A DNA stretch of 64,000 nucleotides from Proteles cristata cristata (Eukaryota > Chordata > Mammalia > Carnivora > Hyaenidae), in the NCBI GenBank assembly GCA_017311185.1, contig JAESUZ010003531.1, positions 248,001-312,000 on the forward strand, given 5' to 3'. Shown piece by piece: positions 11,735 to 24,100 of this stretch. Each line of letters starts with the position of its first letter. Position 1 is the stretch's first letter. The notes under the pieces were generated by a model. The model had not been told where the DNA came from. It saw only the letters and a list, made by a program, of their open reading frames with translations, and made no database searches. The position numbers were made by a program, and so were the translations under genes.

Positions 11735-13663
11735 TTTTGCACAGTTGTGAATGGGATCAGTTTCTTATTTCTCTTTCTGTTGCTTCATTATTGGTGTATA
11801 AAAAAGCACCTGACTTCTATACATTGATTTTGTACCCTGTGACTTTGCTAAATTCATGCATCAGTTCTAGTAGGCTTCTGGTGGGGGTCTGTTGTGTTTT
11901 CCACGTAGAGTAACATGTCATCTGTGAAAAGTGAAAGTTTGACTTTATCTTTGGTCAATTCTGATGTCTTTTTTTTCTTTGGTTGTTTAATTGCTGATGC
12001 TAGGACTTCCAGCACTATATGAAACAACAGTGGTGAGAGTGGGCATCCCAATTGTGTTCCTGATCTCAGGGGGAAAGCTCTCAGTTTTCCCCCATTGCTG
12101 ATGATATTAGTTGTGGGCTTTTAATAAATGGTTTTTATTATGGTTAAATAAGTTCCTTCAATCCCGACTTTCTCGAGGGTCTTTATTAAGAAAGGATGTT
12201 GTATTTTGTCAAATACTTTTCCTGCATCTATCGACAGGATCATATTGTTTTTATCTTTTCTTTTCTTACCGTGATGTATCACATTGATTGATTTGCGAAT
12301 ATTGAACTAGCCCTGTAACCCAGGAATGAATCTCACTTGCTCATGGTGGATAATTATTTTTATGTGCTATTGAATTCGATTTGCTGGTATCTTGTGGAAG
12401 ATTTTTGCATTCATATTCATGAAGGATATTAGCCTGTAGCTCTCTCTTTTTTTGCTGGGTCTCTGTCTGGTTTGGGAATCAAAGTGATGCTGGGTTCGTA
12501 GAATGAGTTCAGAAGTTTTCCTTTCATTTCTGTTTTGGGGAAGAGCTTGAGAAGAATGCATATTGACTCTGATTTACATGTCTGATAGAATTCCTCAGGG
12601 AAGGTATCTGGTCCAGGGCTCTTATTTGTTGGAAGATTTTTGATATCTTCCCGTTTGAATTTTGGTAGTGAGTGGTGTTTAGGAAATTGTCCATCTCTTT
12701 TAGGTTGTCCAGTTTGTTTGGCATATAATTTTTCATAATACTCTCTGATAATTGATTTTATTTCTGAGGGTTTGGTTGTAATAACTCCTTTTTCATTTGA
12801 GATTTTGTCTATTTGGTTGCTGTCACTTTTCTTCTTGATAAGCCTGGCTGGAGGTTTATCAATGTTGTTATTCATGTCTAAAATGAGTCTCTTGTAGACA
12901 GCAAATAGATGAATTTTGTTTTTTATCCATTTTGCTATGCTACCCTGTGTCTTTTGATTGGAGTATTTTGTCAATTTACATTCAGTGTTATTATTGAAAA
13001 ATATGGGTTTAGAGTCAGTGTGTTTTCTGTAGGATTCATGCTTGTGGTGGTGTCTCTGGTACCTTACATTTCTTGCGACATTTCCCTCCTAGAGTCCCCC
13101 TTAGGATTTCTTGTAGGGCTGGTTTAGTGGTGATGAATTACTTCAATTTTTGTTTGTGTGGTAAAACTCTTATCTCTCCCTCTATTCTGAATGACAGGCA
13201 TACTGTATAAAGGATTCCTGGCTGCATATTTTTTTCCTGTTCATCACATTGAAGATGTCCAGCCATTGTTTTCTGGCATGCCAAGTTTCAGTATATAGGT
13301 CTGCATCTATTCTGATAGGTCTCTTTTTGTATCTTAGGGTTCTTTTATCCCTTGATGCTTTCATAATTCTCTCTTTATCCTTATATTTTGCCAGTTTCAC
13401 TATGATATGTCAGGCAGAAGATCGATTCAAGTTACATCCAAAGGGAGTTCTCTGTGTCTCTTGTATTTCAATGTCTGTTTCCTTCCTCAGATTGGGCAAG
13501 TCCCTGGGTATAATTTGTTCAAATACCCTTTCAGTCCCTTTCTATTTCTCTTCTTCTTTTTCTGGAATTCCTATGATTTGGACATTGTTTCATTTGATTG
13601 CATCACACAGTTCTCAAATTCTCTTTTCGTGATCCTGGATCAGTTTATCTGTCTTTTTCTCGG

Positions 13664-13675
13664 CTTCTTCTTCTT

Positions 13676-13705
<30 letters not shown>
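13664..13705. repeat. (TTC)14 microsatellite in L1 ORF1
   Basis: Perfect TTC run of about 42 bp in the reverse of the ORF1 coiled-coil region. Confidence 0.95.
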
Positions 13706-13706
<1 letters not shown>

Positions 13707-14877
13707 TATAATTGTGTATTCCTATTCACCTATTCTCCTCTCTACCTCTTCAATCCATGCAGTGGTCTCCACCATTTTATTATTCACCTCTTTTATAGAA
13801 TTATTTAATTCATCACAAGTATTTTTAAGGTCACAGTATTTGTATCAATAGTGTTTCTGGTGTCTTCCATGCCTTTTTCAAGCCCAGTAATTAATTTTAT
13901 GACAATTGTTCTAAATTCTCGGTCAGTTATGTTGCTTATATCTGTTTTGACCAATTATGTAGCTGTCACTTCTTCCTGGAGTTTCTTTAGAGAAGAGTTC
14001 TTCCATTTCATCATTCTGACTAGCTTTCTGTCTCTTGTATATTTTTAAATTTGTTACTCTGCACCTGAAAGTACTGCTATATTAAAGGAGGGTACTAGAC
14101 TGTCCAGAGCCTGTCCATTCAGGAAGTTTTCTTTTAAAGATGTACCTTGTTCTCTCTTGTTGAGACTTTGGTTTATTTTATTTCACTACTCGTAATGATA
14201 TTTGGGATACTCAATCATGTGTACTTTGGCTTCTTTCTTGAGGCAGCATTTCTAGAAGTAGAATCCAGAGCTCTGAGTGAGTTCCTTACCTGGAAGAGCC
14301 AAGAGCATCTGCAGGAGTCCAACAGGCACCTGACCCTGGTTCAGACATGCCCATCAGGGTTCTATTTGAATGAGCTAGAACCTAATCCCCCTCACTCAAT
14401 TCTCGTGGCAGTCTAGGACTCTCATGTTTAACTCTGCCCCAGAACCCCTCTGTGGGTCTGTATACATCATCACACCCTGCATTGCTGCCAACACTACTTG
14501 CCCCCACTCCTTCTCCTCCTCACTGGTTTCTCCTAGAGATGATTACTAATAAATCACTTCCAGAAAAATCCTCTCCTCAATGTGGCTTGAGGGGTCAAAC
14601 CCTGTCTCCACTGCACAGAATCATCTTTGGTCACATGCCTTCCCCCAAACATACACCTGTACTGCTTCCATTAACTGAACTCTGGGACTTTTGCAGATGA
14701 TTTATGTCCTGAGCACAAGTCAGGATGAGGCTGAGGAGTTCAGGCCAACAAGAAACAGGAGGGCTAGGCTATCTTTGAGGTGACACAGCCGTTTGTAAGT
14801 GAGGCCCTGGGGCCAGAGCAGGAGCAGGAGAGCGTTCTGTCTGCAAGAGCTTCCAGGACCTGGTGCTTGCCCTACAG

Positions 14878-14973
14878 GTTGAAATCAGGAATCTTGTAAA
14901 GGATGTAGAACGTAGAGTCTATAAGGAAAGCGATCTGAAGAAGGATGCCCAGAAGCTGAAGTAAAGGACTCAG
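14878..14973 (+). pseudogene. Possible relic of a coiled-coil exon (96 nt) with splice sites
   Basis: An in-phase 96-nt block follows a pyrimidine-rich CTTGCCCTACAG acceptor and is followed by CAG/GTAAAG, a consensus donor. It encodes a Lys/Glu/Arg-rich helix (EIRNLVKDVERRV, then ESDLKKDAQKLK) and contains one TAA near its end. A 96-nt coiled-coil exon is typical of TRIM-family genes, and also of type II keratins, but no RING, B-box or B30.2 sequence was found nearby. This could equally be chance. Confidence 0.25.
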
Positions 14974-15394
14974 GTAAAGCAATGTCTCATGATATCTTTC
15001 AAATGGGATCATAAACATGGCCCCTGGTTTTCAACACCTACTCTGTGCCAGGCTTGACTCTGTGCTCATGAGACACATAGTGAGCTGACCCTGGTACCTG
15101 ACCTCAGAGAGCCTCGACACTTTCAGTTTACACAGGAGAAGAAAATACCAGTTTTGAGAGACTCAAGGACTAACCTGACTGTGCGCTCAGCTATTCAGGT
15201 TTGGTTTCAGTCTCATAATGAAGCCTCTGCTCCTTTCATTACAATTTATCTGTCCTAAAATCTTTGGAATGTGACTTTTGGGGAGGGTCAGGATATGGGC
15301 AGGTCAGTTCTGTGAGCCCCACAGACTAACACAGCCCTGTCTCTAAAAGTCTCAACAGTTCATGCTTCTCATTCTCCCTGAGAAATTTTCTTTC

Positions 15395-15540
15395 CCAGAC
15401 ATTTTATCCCATTTCCTCCTCCCTGTGGGTCAGTGAAATAACTTTCCACCCAGGGCCACACAGCCAGTCAGTGGATGAGTCTTATTTGGTCAACTCCGAG
15501 CCACCAAATTCTAGAGAAGAGTTTATGCTATGCACTACAG
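15395..15540 (-). repeat. MIR (ancient tRNA-derived SINE)
   Basis: The GGCCACACAGCCAGTCAGTGG core and the flanking reading match the reverse of MIR. It is diverged, as expected for a repeat shared by all mammals. Confidence 0.7.
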
Positions 15541-18107
15541 TGGATATAAGATCTGATGTCAATTGTGTGCAAATAAGATTTGTCCACACCTATTTGACCC
15601 CAGAGAAATGAGAATGTTTTGCCTGGATGTGAAATTTAAGTAGGCTGGGCAGGGTAACTCAGAAGTGAAAAATACAGAAAATCATCTTGGGAACTAGCTG
15701 ACTGCTGGCAAAGATAGACCAATGCTGCAGGAATGTCACGTGGCACAGGAAACCAGGGAGATGTACTGGAACACACGCTTTACAAAAATGTCAGCTTTCA
15801 GGGTGGCGAGAGGCGGCTTGCAGGTTTGTGGCCATGGTGGCAGCAGTGTGGAGACGTAGGACTGTCGAACCTGATGACCTAGAGGGTGAGGTCAATTATT
15901 GTAGGACATGGGGATCTGACATGTGGAGTTGTCACAATCTGTATCTTTACAGGGGAATACCTAGAGGGCCCCACTTGTTCCCAAGTACTTCTTAACAAGT
16001 CCAACCAAATGCCCAAGCTGTTCAGCACTGGTTTTTCTCCACACTTAGGGCGCACTTTCTACTTGTAACATCATGTCACACAGATACCTTACTGGTCTTT
16101 CCAATATTTCCTTGAGATATGTGCCCCTAGTATCTTCCAAGGTCCAGATGAAGAAGACACACTGAGGAGGCTTAGGTGTCCAGCTAAAGGCCTCTAGTTA
16201 CTGATAGAACTGATGTTTGTATCTCAGAATATCTGACTCCAAAGTGCCTCCCACTAGACTCTACCACATTGGAAAGTTCTTGAATCCTACAGTGTGTTTT
16301 CCTTGACACTGGGAGATACAACAAAGGTGCACAACACAGGCTCTGCCTCCAAGGAGTTGATGGGTGAATGACTTATAGCCCAGAGCACACTTTGAACCAT
16401 GGGGTACACACACAGCAGAGGAACCTCACGTCCAGAGAAGATTGACTCTCCCTGGGGTGGAAAAGTGAGGAGGAGGAGACGTTCTAGTTGGAACCAGAAG
16501 TGTGCAACGTGGGTGAAGCAGTGGTCTCAAAAGGAGGGCATGAATGCTTCTTGATCACTGTGAGGAACACATTGAGCCACGCTAGTTATATTTATTTTTT
16601 ATCTTATCCTGTCCATTGAAGTCCTCTGACTGTGCATATATCCTGTGTTCAGCATTTGTCTAAACATGAGGAGAGCACAGTGAAAGCAGTTTGTGAAGAT
16701 GACAAGCTTCAGGAGAACAGGGAAACTGTTTGAATTCTGGTGTATGTTTGAGCCAAGATGATAGTCACCACCTTGACCATCTGAGGGCCAGCAGGACATG
16801 GAGTAGGGACGCATGCCATCCTGAAGGGCTGGGCAGAATGATCATATTGCAGAATGGGACCCCACGGCAAGATGGCTTCAAACCCATGGTCAAAGCCAAA
16901 GATACTTCAAATGATGATGTAACTTACACTTGCAGATGACATGAGGGTGGGCATAATTTCAGATAATTGTGTCCTAGGGAATGGGATGACATGGAAGGTG
17001 GCAGTCTCCATCCAGAGTAGGACACAAGCTTTGCTATGAAGAGTCTGTGTCTGAAGCAGGCCCAGAAACACTGGCAGTGTCTGTCCCCACCCTGGGGAAG
17101 GGGAAATCACAGTACTCCTTGATGGAATGAGTGTTGGGCATAAACTTGTCCCAAAGTAAGAGTGGACACGTGGGAGCAGCATGCCCCATGTTTCCAGGAT
17201 CTGGTGTGTGGTTGCAATGTCGCAGCCAACTTGCTGTCATTTGAAACTAGGAGACAAGTGTAACAGAATTCTTTCAGCATTTGTGATGGGCTCCTAAGAA
17301 ACTTGATCCAGCTTAGGTTTCCTACTATGTGTTCCCACTCACAACAAACGCAGCATTATTTCAACACCACTGTTATTTAGGCTGGCATGTCTAATCCTGT
17401 GTCACAGGTACACTATTGCAATGACCCTTTTCCAGTGGTGGATAAAGTGAAGTGTCCTACGAATACCAAAGATATGCTTGTAGGAACTCTATACTATATT
17501 GTGCTACATGTTGTGCATAGTCAGGTCTGAACCACGCTATGGAATCAAACCACACTGATGCTGCCCTCTAGCTTGGTGAGCACAGTGAGTTGCTGGATCT
17601 GGGTCTCTCAGAGGGAAATCTTGCATTTCCTTGTGACTTCATGTATGAAGGGCATACTTCCAGCACCTCACATAGGAGCTGCTAGAAGGTACATGAAGTA
17701 ATCTATGTGAAAATGTAAAGTCACACTGCCTGGGCCACAATAGGGACAGGGTAGGTGTAGGCTGGTAAGCAGTGGATTGCAATGTGGGAGAAGATTCTAA
17801 GCCTCTAAAGACTACTCCAATTTTCCACCAAAGTGTGCAGCCTTCTGCACTTCTAAGCCTCATTTCTCATGACTTTTAAGAAAACCATGGAAACCTAGGA
17901 GATTTGAGCAAAAATGAAGTATGAATAAGCAGTGTTATGACATAGGTGGTGCTCTAATGATGACTGGAAACCCTCTTTATAAAGCAAGACCGTGTATTAT
18001 CAGCTTTGAGCTTTTGCTGGAAGGTAGAGCACTGAGGAATGTGGTGCATGGTGGAGAAGAGGAGGAGGTACTCAATAAATACGTCTCGGAAAGGTAAAAT
18101 ACCCAAT

Positions 18108-18235
18108 CACTCCTGACCCCAATCCTGAATCTTCCACCAGCTATGTGAGCACAGGCAGGTCGCTGAAACTCTCAGTGGTGCTTTGTAGAATGAAGGGAAT
18201 TATTTGAGAAATTGTTGTGTGGATTCAGTTTGGTG
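18108..18235 (+). repeat. MIR (ancient tRNA-derived SINE)
   Basis: The CTATGTGAGCACAGGCAGGTC core followed by AAACTCTCAGTGGTGC and GTAGAATGAAGGGA matches the MIR consensus order on plus. Confidence 0.65.
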
Positions 18236-18899
18236 TTGTGTGGAAATCCTCAGCTCTGTGCACAACATGCAGTGGAGACTCAGTCACATGGCTTTGTCCT
18301 GGTTCAAGGGAGTCTGAGTGAGTGGTACTGATGCTGTCAGTCTCTGTGGTGGGAGGGAGCTCAGATGCTGGGCACCCAGAAGAAATGAAAAGCCTCCACT
18401 CTATCATCCAATCATTATTTCATCCTGTAGGCAAGACCTCTTTCCTGATATCAGAAATGAAGATCCCAGGACATTCTGGATTTTGAGTGTCACTTAGCCA
18501 GGAGATAACAGAGTTAAATGTGAATTAGGCTTGAGTCTAGAGCCACGAATACTTCCCATCTGCCTGTGTGATATAGAGAACACTCATCACCGTGGCTTTG
18601 AACTGCAGACTTTGGGTCCTCAGGAAACCACTCTTTATGTCCTGCCCAGTGACTGTGTTTTGTGTGGGTGCTCCATGTGTTGAGCAGGGAAGAGGTTCAG
18701 GAATCAGCCACTCCCACAAGGATCCCACAGAAGGATATCAGGACAAGACAGAGCTCCAACACCCAGAGTCAAGTCAGTGTAAACAGTGCTGTGCCTGGGG
18801 GAGCAACTCATGACAAAACCTGAAATAACTCACCCGAGACCATCCCAGGGTTCTGCTTTCTCATTGAAGCCATAAAGGTGTGGATGTGAATGATTTTCT

Positions 18900-20700
18900 C
18901 AATTTCTCTCCCAGTTTTTTATTTTTGTCACCTTAAAACATGTTGCTTAATATTTGGGACCTTTCCAGATAGCTGTTATGCATTTTAAATTCAGCCCTTT
19001 GTCGTCAAAGACAGATTCTGTCATTAATTTTGCCATATGGCCCAAACATGGTCTAGCTCCAGGAATGGTCCATGTGGACTTGAACTAGAACATGGATTTG
19101 CTGGCGTGGGGTGGAGTGTTGTATGGATGACTCTTTGGTCAAGTTGGGTGGTAGTGTTCCAGTCTAACAATTTCTGACTTTTCCTGTGTGCCCTCGATTA
19201 GCGAGAGAAGATTATTGAAATCTCAATTTTAAATTATCAATTTTTGTATTTCCTTTTGGTTCTATCATTTTCATTTTATCTAAAACCAAAGTTATTGATG
19301 AGGTTAATACACTTTTAGGATGATTGTGTTTTCTAGTTGAATTGGCTCTTAGTTCGTGTATGAAACATTCCTTCTCTTGAAGTCTATTTCGTAAAATTAT
19401 GCACATTTCATTGCTCTTATGGCACATGTTGCATAGTCTATTTTAGTCCTTTTCTTTACTTGTCACCTACTGTTCCATCTTCTTAAAGAGCTCTTTTTGA
19501 CATAGCAGGGACATTCCCAGTCTGATTTTTGAGGGCCAGTTAGGTCATTTACATTAAATGAAACTGTGAGTCAATCTCTCGTGTTGATGTTATTTCTGTT
19601 GGTCACAGCTGTTCTGTTTTACATATTTTTCCTTTTATTTCTTAATTTTTCTTTTTAATGTATATTTATTTTGAGACAGAGAGAGAGTGAGCAGGGGAAG
19701 AGCAGAAAGAGGGAGAATCTCAAGTCAGTTCTGTACTGTCCCTGTGTGGGGCTCAATCTCACAAACCATGAAATTATGACCTGCGCCTAAAGAGTTGGAC
19801 CCTAAACTGACTAAGCCACCCAGGCACCCTATGTTTATTGTGATGCGTGAGTGTTATTTTGGCATTTCCTCTGCAATATCTAGTAATACTTTACTGACTA
19901 TCCTTCTTTTTTAAGTGGAGTGCTGATATGTCTTAGCGTTTGCTTGAGGCTTTAAAACTTGAGTCTTTATTTAGTATGTCATCCTCTGCCATCAAATAAT
20001 ATTTCCTCAAATATATAATTTACTTAACTACATAAACAATATACACACTCAAAACATTGAGTTCCATTTTCCCTTTTTGACATACGTGCCAGTCCTGTCC
20101 TATATTTTACTTGATACTTGCTGTAGACCCAACAGTTTAATGTTTTTATGTTTCCTTCAACACTCTAGTATCTTGTAGAAGAAAATTTTAAATGAGTTGA
20201 TGAAAGACTCATATTTTTCCATTTATTTATCTTTTCTTCATTTCTTTCTAGATTACAGTGCTCATCTGCTACCATTGTTTGCCTGAAGAACTGCTGTTTA
20301 TGATGTCTCTCTATATATTGTCAACTGTCATTTAGGGGGAGGTCTGTTGCTGGGAATTTTTTTTCTTCTACTTCTGTGTTCCGTTTTCATGCTTCTTTGG
20401 ATATTGAGGTTTTGTTTTGTTTTGTTTTTTTTAATCAGAGGCTGAACATGACACTTTGAATATTTTGGAAGTCTAGATTTTGTTATCACCTCTGATGACT
20501 GCTGAATGTGGTTTTGACAACCTTTTAATGACTCTGACTCAGCTCCATCTTCTTCAGGTTTACCTGTTTTTATATTGGAAGATGTGCAATACACGATATT
20601 TAGCATTTTTAGGCTTCTTTTTAAGCTCTGATGGACGAATTGAGAGTGGCATTTGCTCTACTGCCATGTTATTAAATATACCACTGACATGTGACCTTTG
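18900..20700 (-). mobile_element. Very old L1M pieces
   Basis: The reverse of L1 ORF2 endonuclease and upstream sequence is faintly readable at 19200-19560 and 20220-20700. It is highly decayed and the limits are uncertain. A SINE at 19650-19830 is inserted. Confidence 0.55.
19650..19830 (-). mobile_element. Carnivore SINE, old
   Basis: Minus-strand SINE with recognisable head ending in CCACCCAGGCACCC and GA-rich middle; the tRNA-like part has a short deletion. Confidence 0.88.
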
Positions 20701-21156
20701 ATGGAATTTCATGGCCCATGCATTGATTCATTTTGGTTTGCTATAGTGAATGGTGAGTCTAAGGTACACATTTCACTTTGTGCCAGTTGAGACTTTCAAC
20801 CTCACCATGACCATACTATAAATGCATCCCAAATGTTAATTTCTCAACTTGAAGAAAGTTAACATGTTTTCCTTTAAAACATGTTGTCCAGTCAATGATT
20901 CAGCAGGGCCAATGAGAAAGCCATCTGTGATTGGTCAGCTGAACTGCCTGGTGATTGGCCACCTGAACAAGGGCAATAAGAAAGAGCACTGATGATTGGC
21001 CAGAATTTGTGCTAAGGTCACAAGAAATCATTGTGATGAATTAGAGCAGTTAGAAAAGCCAGGCAACGCTCAGTCCACAGTGAAGAGTGATAAGGCAATA
21101 CCACCACAGCTCTCTTTGCTGTTCTTCATATTCTCTGCCCTGCTTCTGCTTCTGTT
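20701..21156. other. Non-repetitive segment with a CCAAT-box cluster
   Basis: About 450 bp between old L1M and the next L1. The right part has four CCAAT/ATTGG boxes and then a weak open frame from 20996 with a Leu-rich stretch that runs into L1 at 21157. It may be a promoter or LTR remnant; family not recognised. Confidence 0.4.
20909..20999. promoter_or_regulatory. Four CCAAT boxes in 91 bp
   Basis: CCAAT at 20909-20913; ATTGG (reverse CCAAT) at 20930-20934, 20954-20958 and 20995-20999. Start-to-start spacing is 21, 24 and 41 bp. Two of them lie in a diverged tandem unit GTGATTGG..CCTGAAC. Such arrays bind NF-Y in promoters and LTRs; activity here is not shown. Confidence 0.45.
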
Positions 21157-24100
21157 AAACAACAGTTGTGAGTATGGACATCTTTGTCATGTTCCTGGCT
21201 TCAGGGGGAAAGGTCTAAGTTTTCCCCCATTGATGATGATAATAGCTGTGGGCGTTTACTAAATGGCTTTTATGATAGTTAAGTAACTTCTTTCTATCCC
21301 AAATTTCTCAAGGATTTTTATTATGAAACCTGCTGTATTTTGTCAAATGCTTTTTCTGCATCTATCGACAGCATCGTCTACTTCTTTTCTTTTGTTAATG
21401 TGATGTATCACATTGATTGATTTGCAAATATCAAATCAGCCCTGTAACCCAGGAATGAATCCCACTTGATTGTGGCGGATAATTCTTTTCATATGATGTT
21501 GAATTCAATTTGCCAGTATTTGGTTGAGAATTTTTGCATCCATATTCATCATGGATATTGGTCTGTAGTTCTCAATTTTTTTTTTTTAAGTAGATCTCTG
21601 TCTGTTTTGGGAATCAAAGTGATGCCTGCTTCATAGAATGAGTCTGAAAGATTTCCTCCATTTCTATTTTTTGGAAGAGATTGAGAAGGATAGGTATTAA
21701 CTCTGTTTTAAGTGGCTGTTAGAATTCCCCATGGAAGCCATCTGGTCCAGGACTCTAATTTTGGTGGGAGATTTTTAATAACTGATTCAATTTCTTCACT
21801 AGTTTTGGTATTTTTCAGATTTTCTATTTCTTCCTGTTTGAGTTATAGTAGTGAGTGCATGTCCAGGAATTTGTCCATTCTATATATGCTAGTTTGTTGA
21901 CATATAATTTTTCATAGTATTCCCTGATAACTGCTTGTATTTCTGAGGAATTGTTTGTAGTAAATCCATTTTCATTCGTGATTTTATGTATTTGGGTCCT
22001 TTCTCTTTTATTTTGGAGAAGCCTGGCTAGAGATTAATCAATTTTGTTTATTTTTTTCAAAAAGCCAACTCTTGGTTTCTTTGATCTGTCCTACAGTTTG
22101 TTTTGTTTTGTTTTTGTATTCTAATTGTTTATTTCTGGCTTGACCTTTATTGTTTGTCTTCTTCTGCTCGATCTGGGATATCTTTGTTGTTCTGCTTCTA
22201 GTTCCTTTAGGTTTACTGTTAGATTTTGTATTTGGGATTTTTCCTGTTTCTTGAGATAGGCCTGGGATGCAATGTATTTTCCTCTTAGGACTGCCTTTGC
22301 TGCATCCAAAAGGATGTGGATTGTTGTATTTTCATTTTCATTTGTTTCCATGTATTTTTAAATTTCTTCTCTAATTGCCTGGTTGACCTGATCCATTCGT
22401 TCTTTAGTATGGTGTTCTTTAACTTCCATCTTTTTGTATGTTTTCCAGACTTTTTCCTGTGATTGATTTCATTTTTCATAGAATTGTGATTTGAAAGTGT
22501 TCATGGTATGATATTAACTCTTTTATATTTATTGAGGGCTTCTTTGTGACCCAGTATGTGATCTATCTTGGAGAAAGCACTCGAGAAGAAAGTGAACTCT
22601 TCAGCTTTAGGATCTAGAGTTCTAAATATGTCTACCATCTGGTCCAATGTGACATTCAGGGCCGTTCTTTCTTTAATGATTCACTGTCTAGTTGATCCAT
22701 CTATCATTGTAAGTGGAGTATTAAACTTCCTGCAGTTAGCACATTCATATTAATAAGAATGCTTATGTTTGTGATTATTTTATATATTTGGGTTCTCCCT
22801 AATTCCATGTGCAGGCATTTATAATTGTTAGCTCTTCCTGATGGATAGACCATGTAATTATTAAATAATGCCTTTGTTCATCTATTGACTTTACTATAAA
22901 GTCTAGATTGTCTGATATAGATATGGTTACTTCAACTTTCTTTTTACTTCCAGTACCATGATAGATAGTTCTCCACCCCTCACTTTCAATCTGTAGGTGT
23001 CCTCATGTGTAATATGAGTCTCTTGTAGACAGCAAATAGATGGGTCTTGTTTTTGTATCCATTCTGCTACCCTATGTCTTTTGATTGGAGCATTTAATTC
23101 GTTTACATTCAGTGTTATCATTTTGAAAATATGGGTTTAGAGTTATTGTGTTCTCTGTGGGATTCATGCATGTAGTGGTGTCTCTGGTACTTTGTGTTCC
23201 TGGTAACATTTCCCTCATAGAGTTCCCCTTAGGATTTCTTGTAGGGCTGCTTTAGTGGTGATGAATTCCTTCAGATGTTTTTTGTTTGTTTGTTTTTTGT
23301 TTTGTTTTGCTTTGTTTTGTTGGTAAAACCTTTATCTCTCCTTCTATTCTGAGTGGCAGGCTTGATGGATACATGATTCTTTGCTCTATATTTTTCCTGT
23401 TGATCACACTGAAGATTTCCTGCCATTCCCTTCCTGCCTGCCAAGTTTCAGTAGATAAGTCTTCTATAACTCCTATGTGTCTACCTTTGTATGTTAGGGC
23501 CCTTTTATCCCTACCTGCTTTCAGAATTCTCTCTTTATCGTTACATTTTGCCAGTTTCACTATGATATATGTACAAATCAATTCAAGTTACATCTGAGGG
23601 GAATTTTCGGTGCCTCTTGGATTTCAATGTCCGTTTCCCTCCCCAGGTTGGGGAAGTTCTCCTCTATTCTTTGTTCAAGTGCCCCTTCAGGCCATTTCTC
23701 TCTTCTTCTTCTTATGGAATTCCTGTGATGTGGATATTGTTCCCTTCGATTCCATAACTCAGTTCTCGAATTCTCCTTTCATGCTTCCGGATCAATTTAT
23801 CTTTTTTTTTTCTCATCTTCCTCTTTTTATTTTATCTGCTAATTTGCATATTTTCCCCCTGCCTCTTCAATTTTTACTGTTGCCATCTCCTTTTTATTTT
23901 GCATCTCATTTATAGCAGTTTTAAATTCATCATGACTATTTTTAAGATCCTTGGTCTCTGCAGCAATGGAGTCTCTCCTGTCTTTGAAGCCTTTTTCAAG
24001 CCCGGCAACTACTTTTATGACCATTATTCTAAATTCTTATTCAGTTTTGTTTTATGTATCTGTTTTGATCAATTCTTTAGCTGACACTCCTTTCTAGAAT

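Larger units (their letters stand above)
10703..14235 (-). mobile_element. L1 with 3'UTR end, ORF2, ORF1 and start of 5'UTR; several internal deletions
   Basis: The 3' end (10703-10785) joins directly to ORF2 C-terminal sequence, so about 0.6 kb between them is lost. RT lies at about 11245-12880 and keeps [17 protein letters not shown] and an altered catalytic box FTDD in place of F/YADD (about 11940). At about 12885 the RT N-terminal part joins straight to the endonuclease start near 12890, losing roughly 0.9 kb. ORF1 C-terminus is at 13182-13400 and the ORF1 N-terminal half runs to about 14090. Stops are common. GTAT and TTC microsatellites have grown inside it. Confidence 0.88.
14236..18900. 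other. GC-richer island free of L1 and young SINE
   Basis: About 4.7 kb of mixed composition, unlike the AT-rich DNA on both sides. No intact ORF longer than about 90 codons looks like protein. It holds two MIR copies, one splice-site-flanked relic exon (14878-14973), AATAAA near 14540 and 18073, and a short ATG-initiated piece after a good context at 15833. It may be the remains of a gene or duplicated gene segment; I do not recognise the parent. Confidence 0.45.

Noticed and set aside
13249..13808. Two overlapping plus-strand ORFs of 127 and 133 codons
   Set aside because: They are antisense to L1 ORF1 on minus and include the TTC repeat.
14452..14700. 82-codon Pro/Ser/Leu-rich ORF in the GC island
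   Set aside because: No domain, no start context of note and no splice support; composition follows local base content.
20996..21262. 88-codon ORF with a Leu-rich hydrophobic segment as a small membrane protein
   Set aside because: The last third is antisense L1 sequence and the hydrophobic run comes from CTTCTGCTTCTG repeats; no conserved features.
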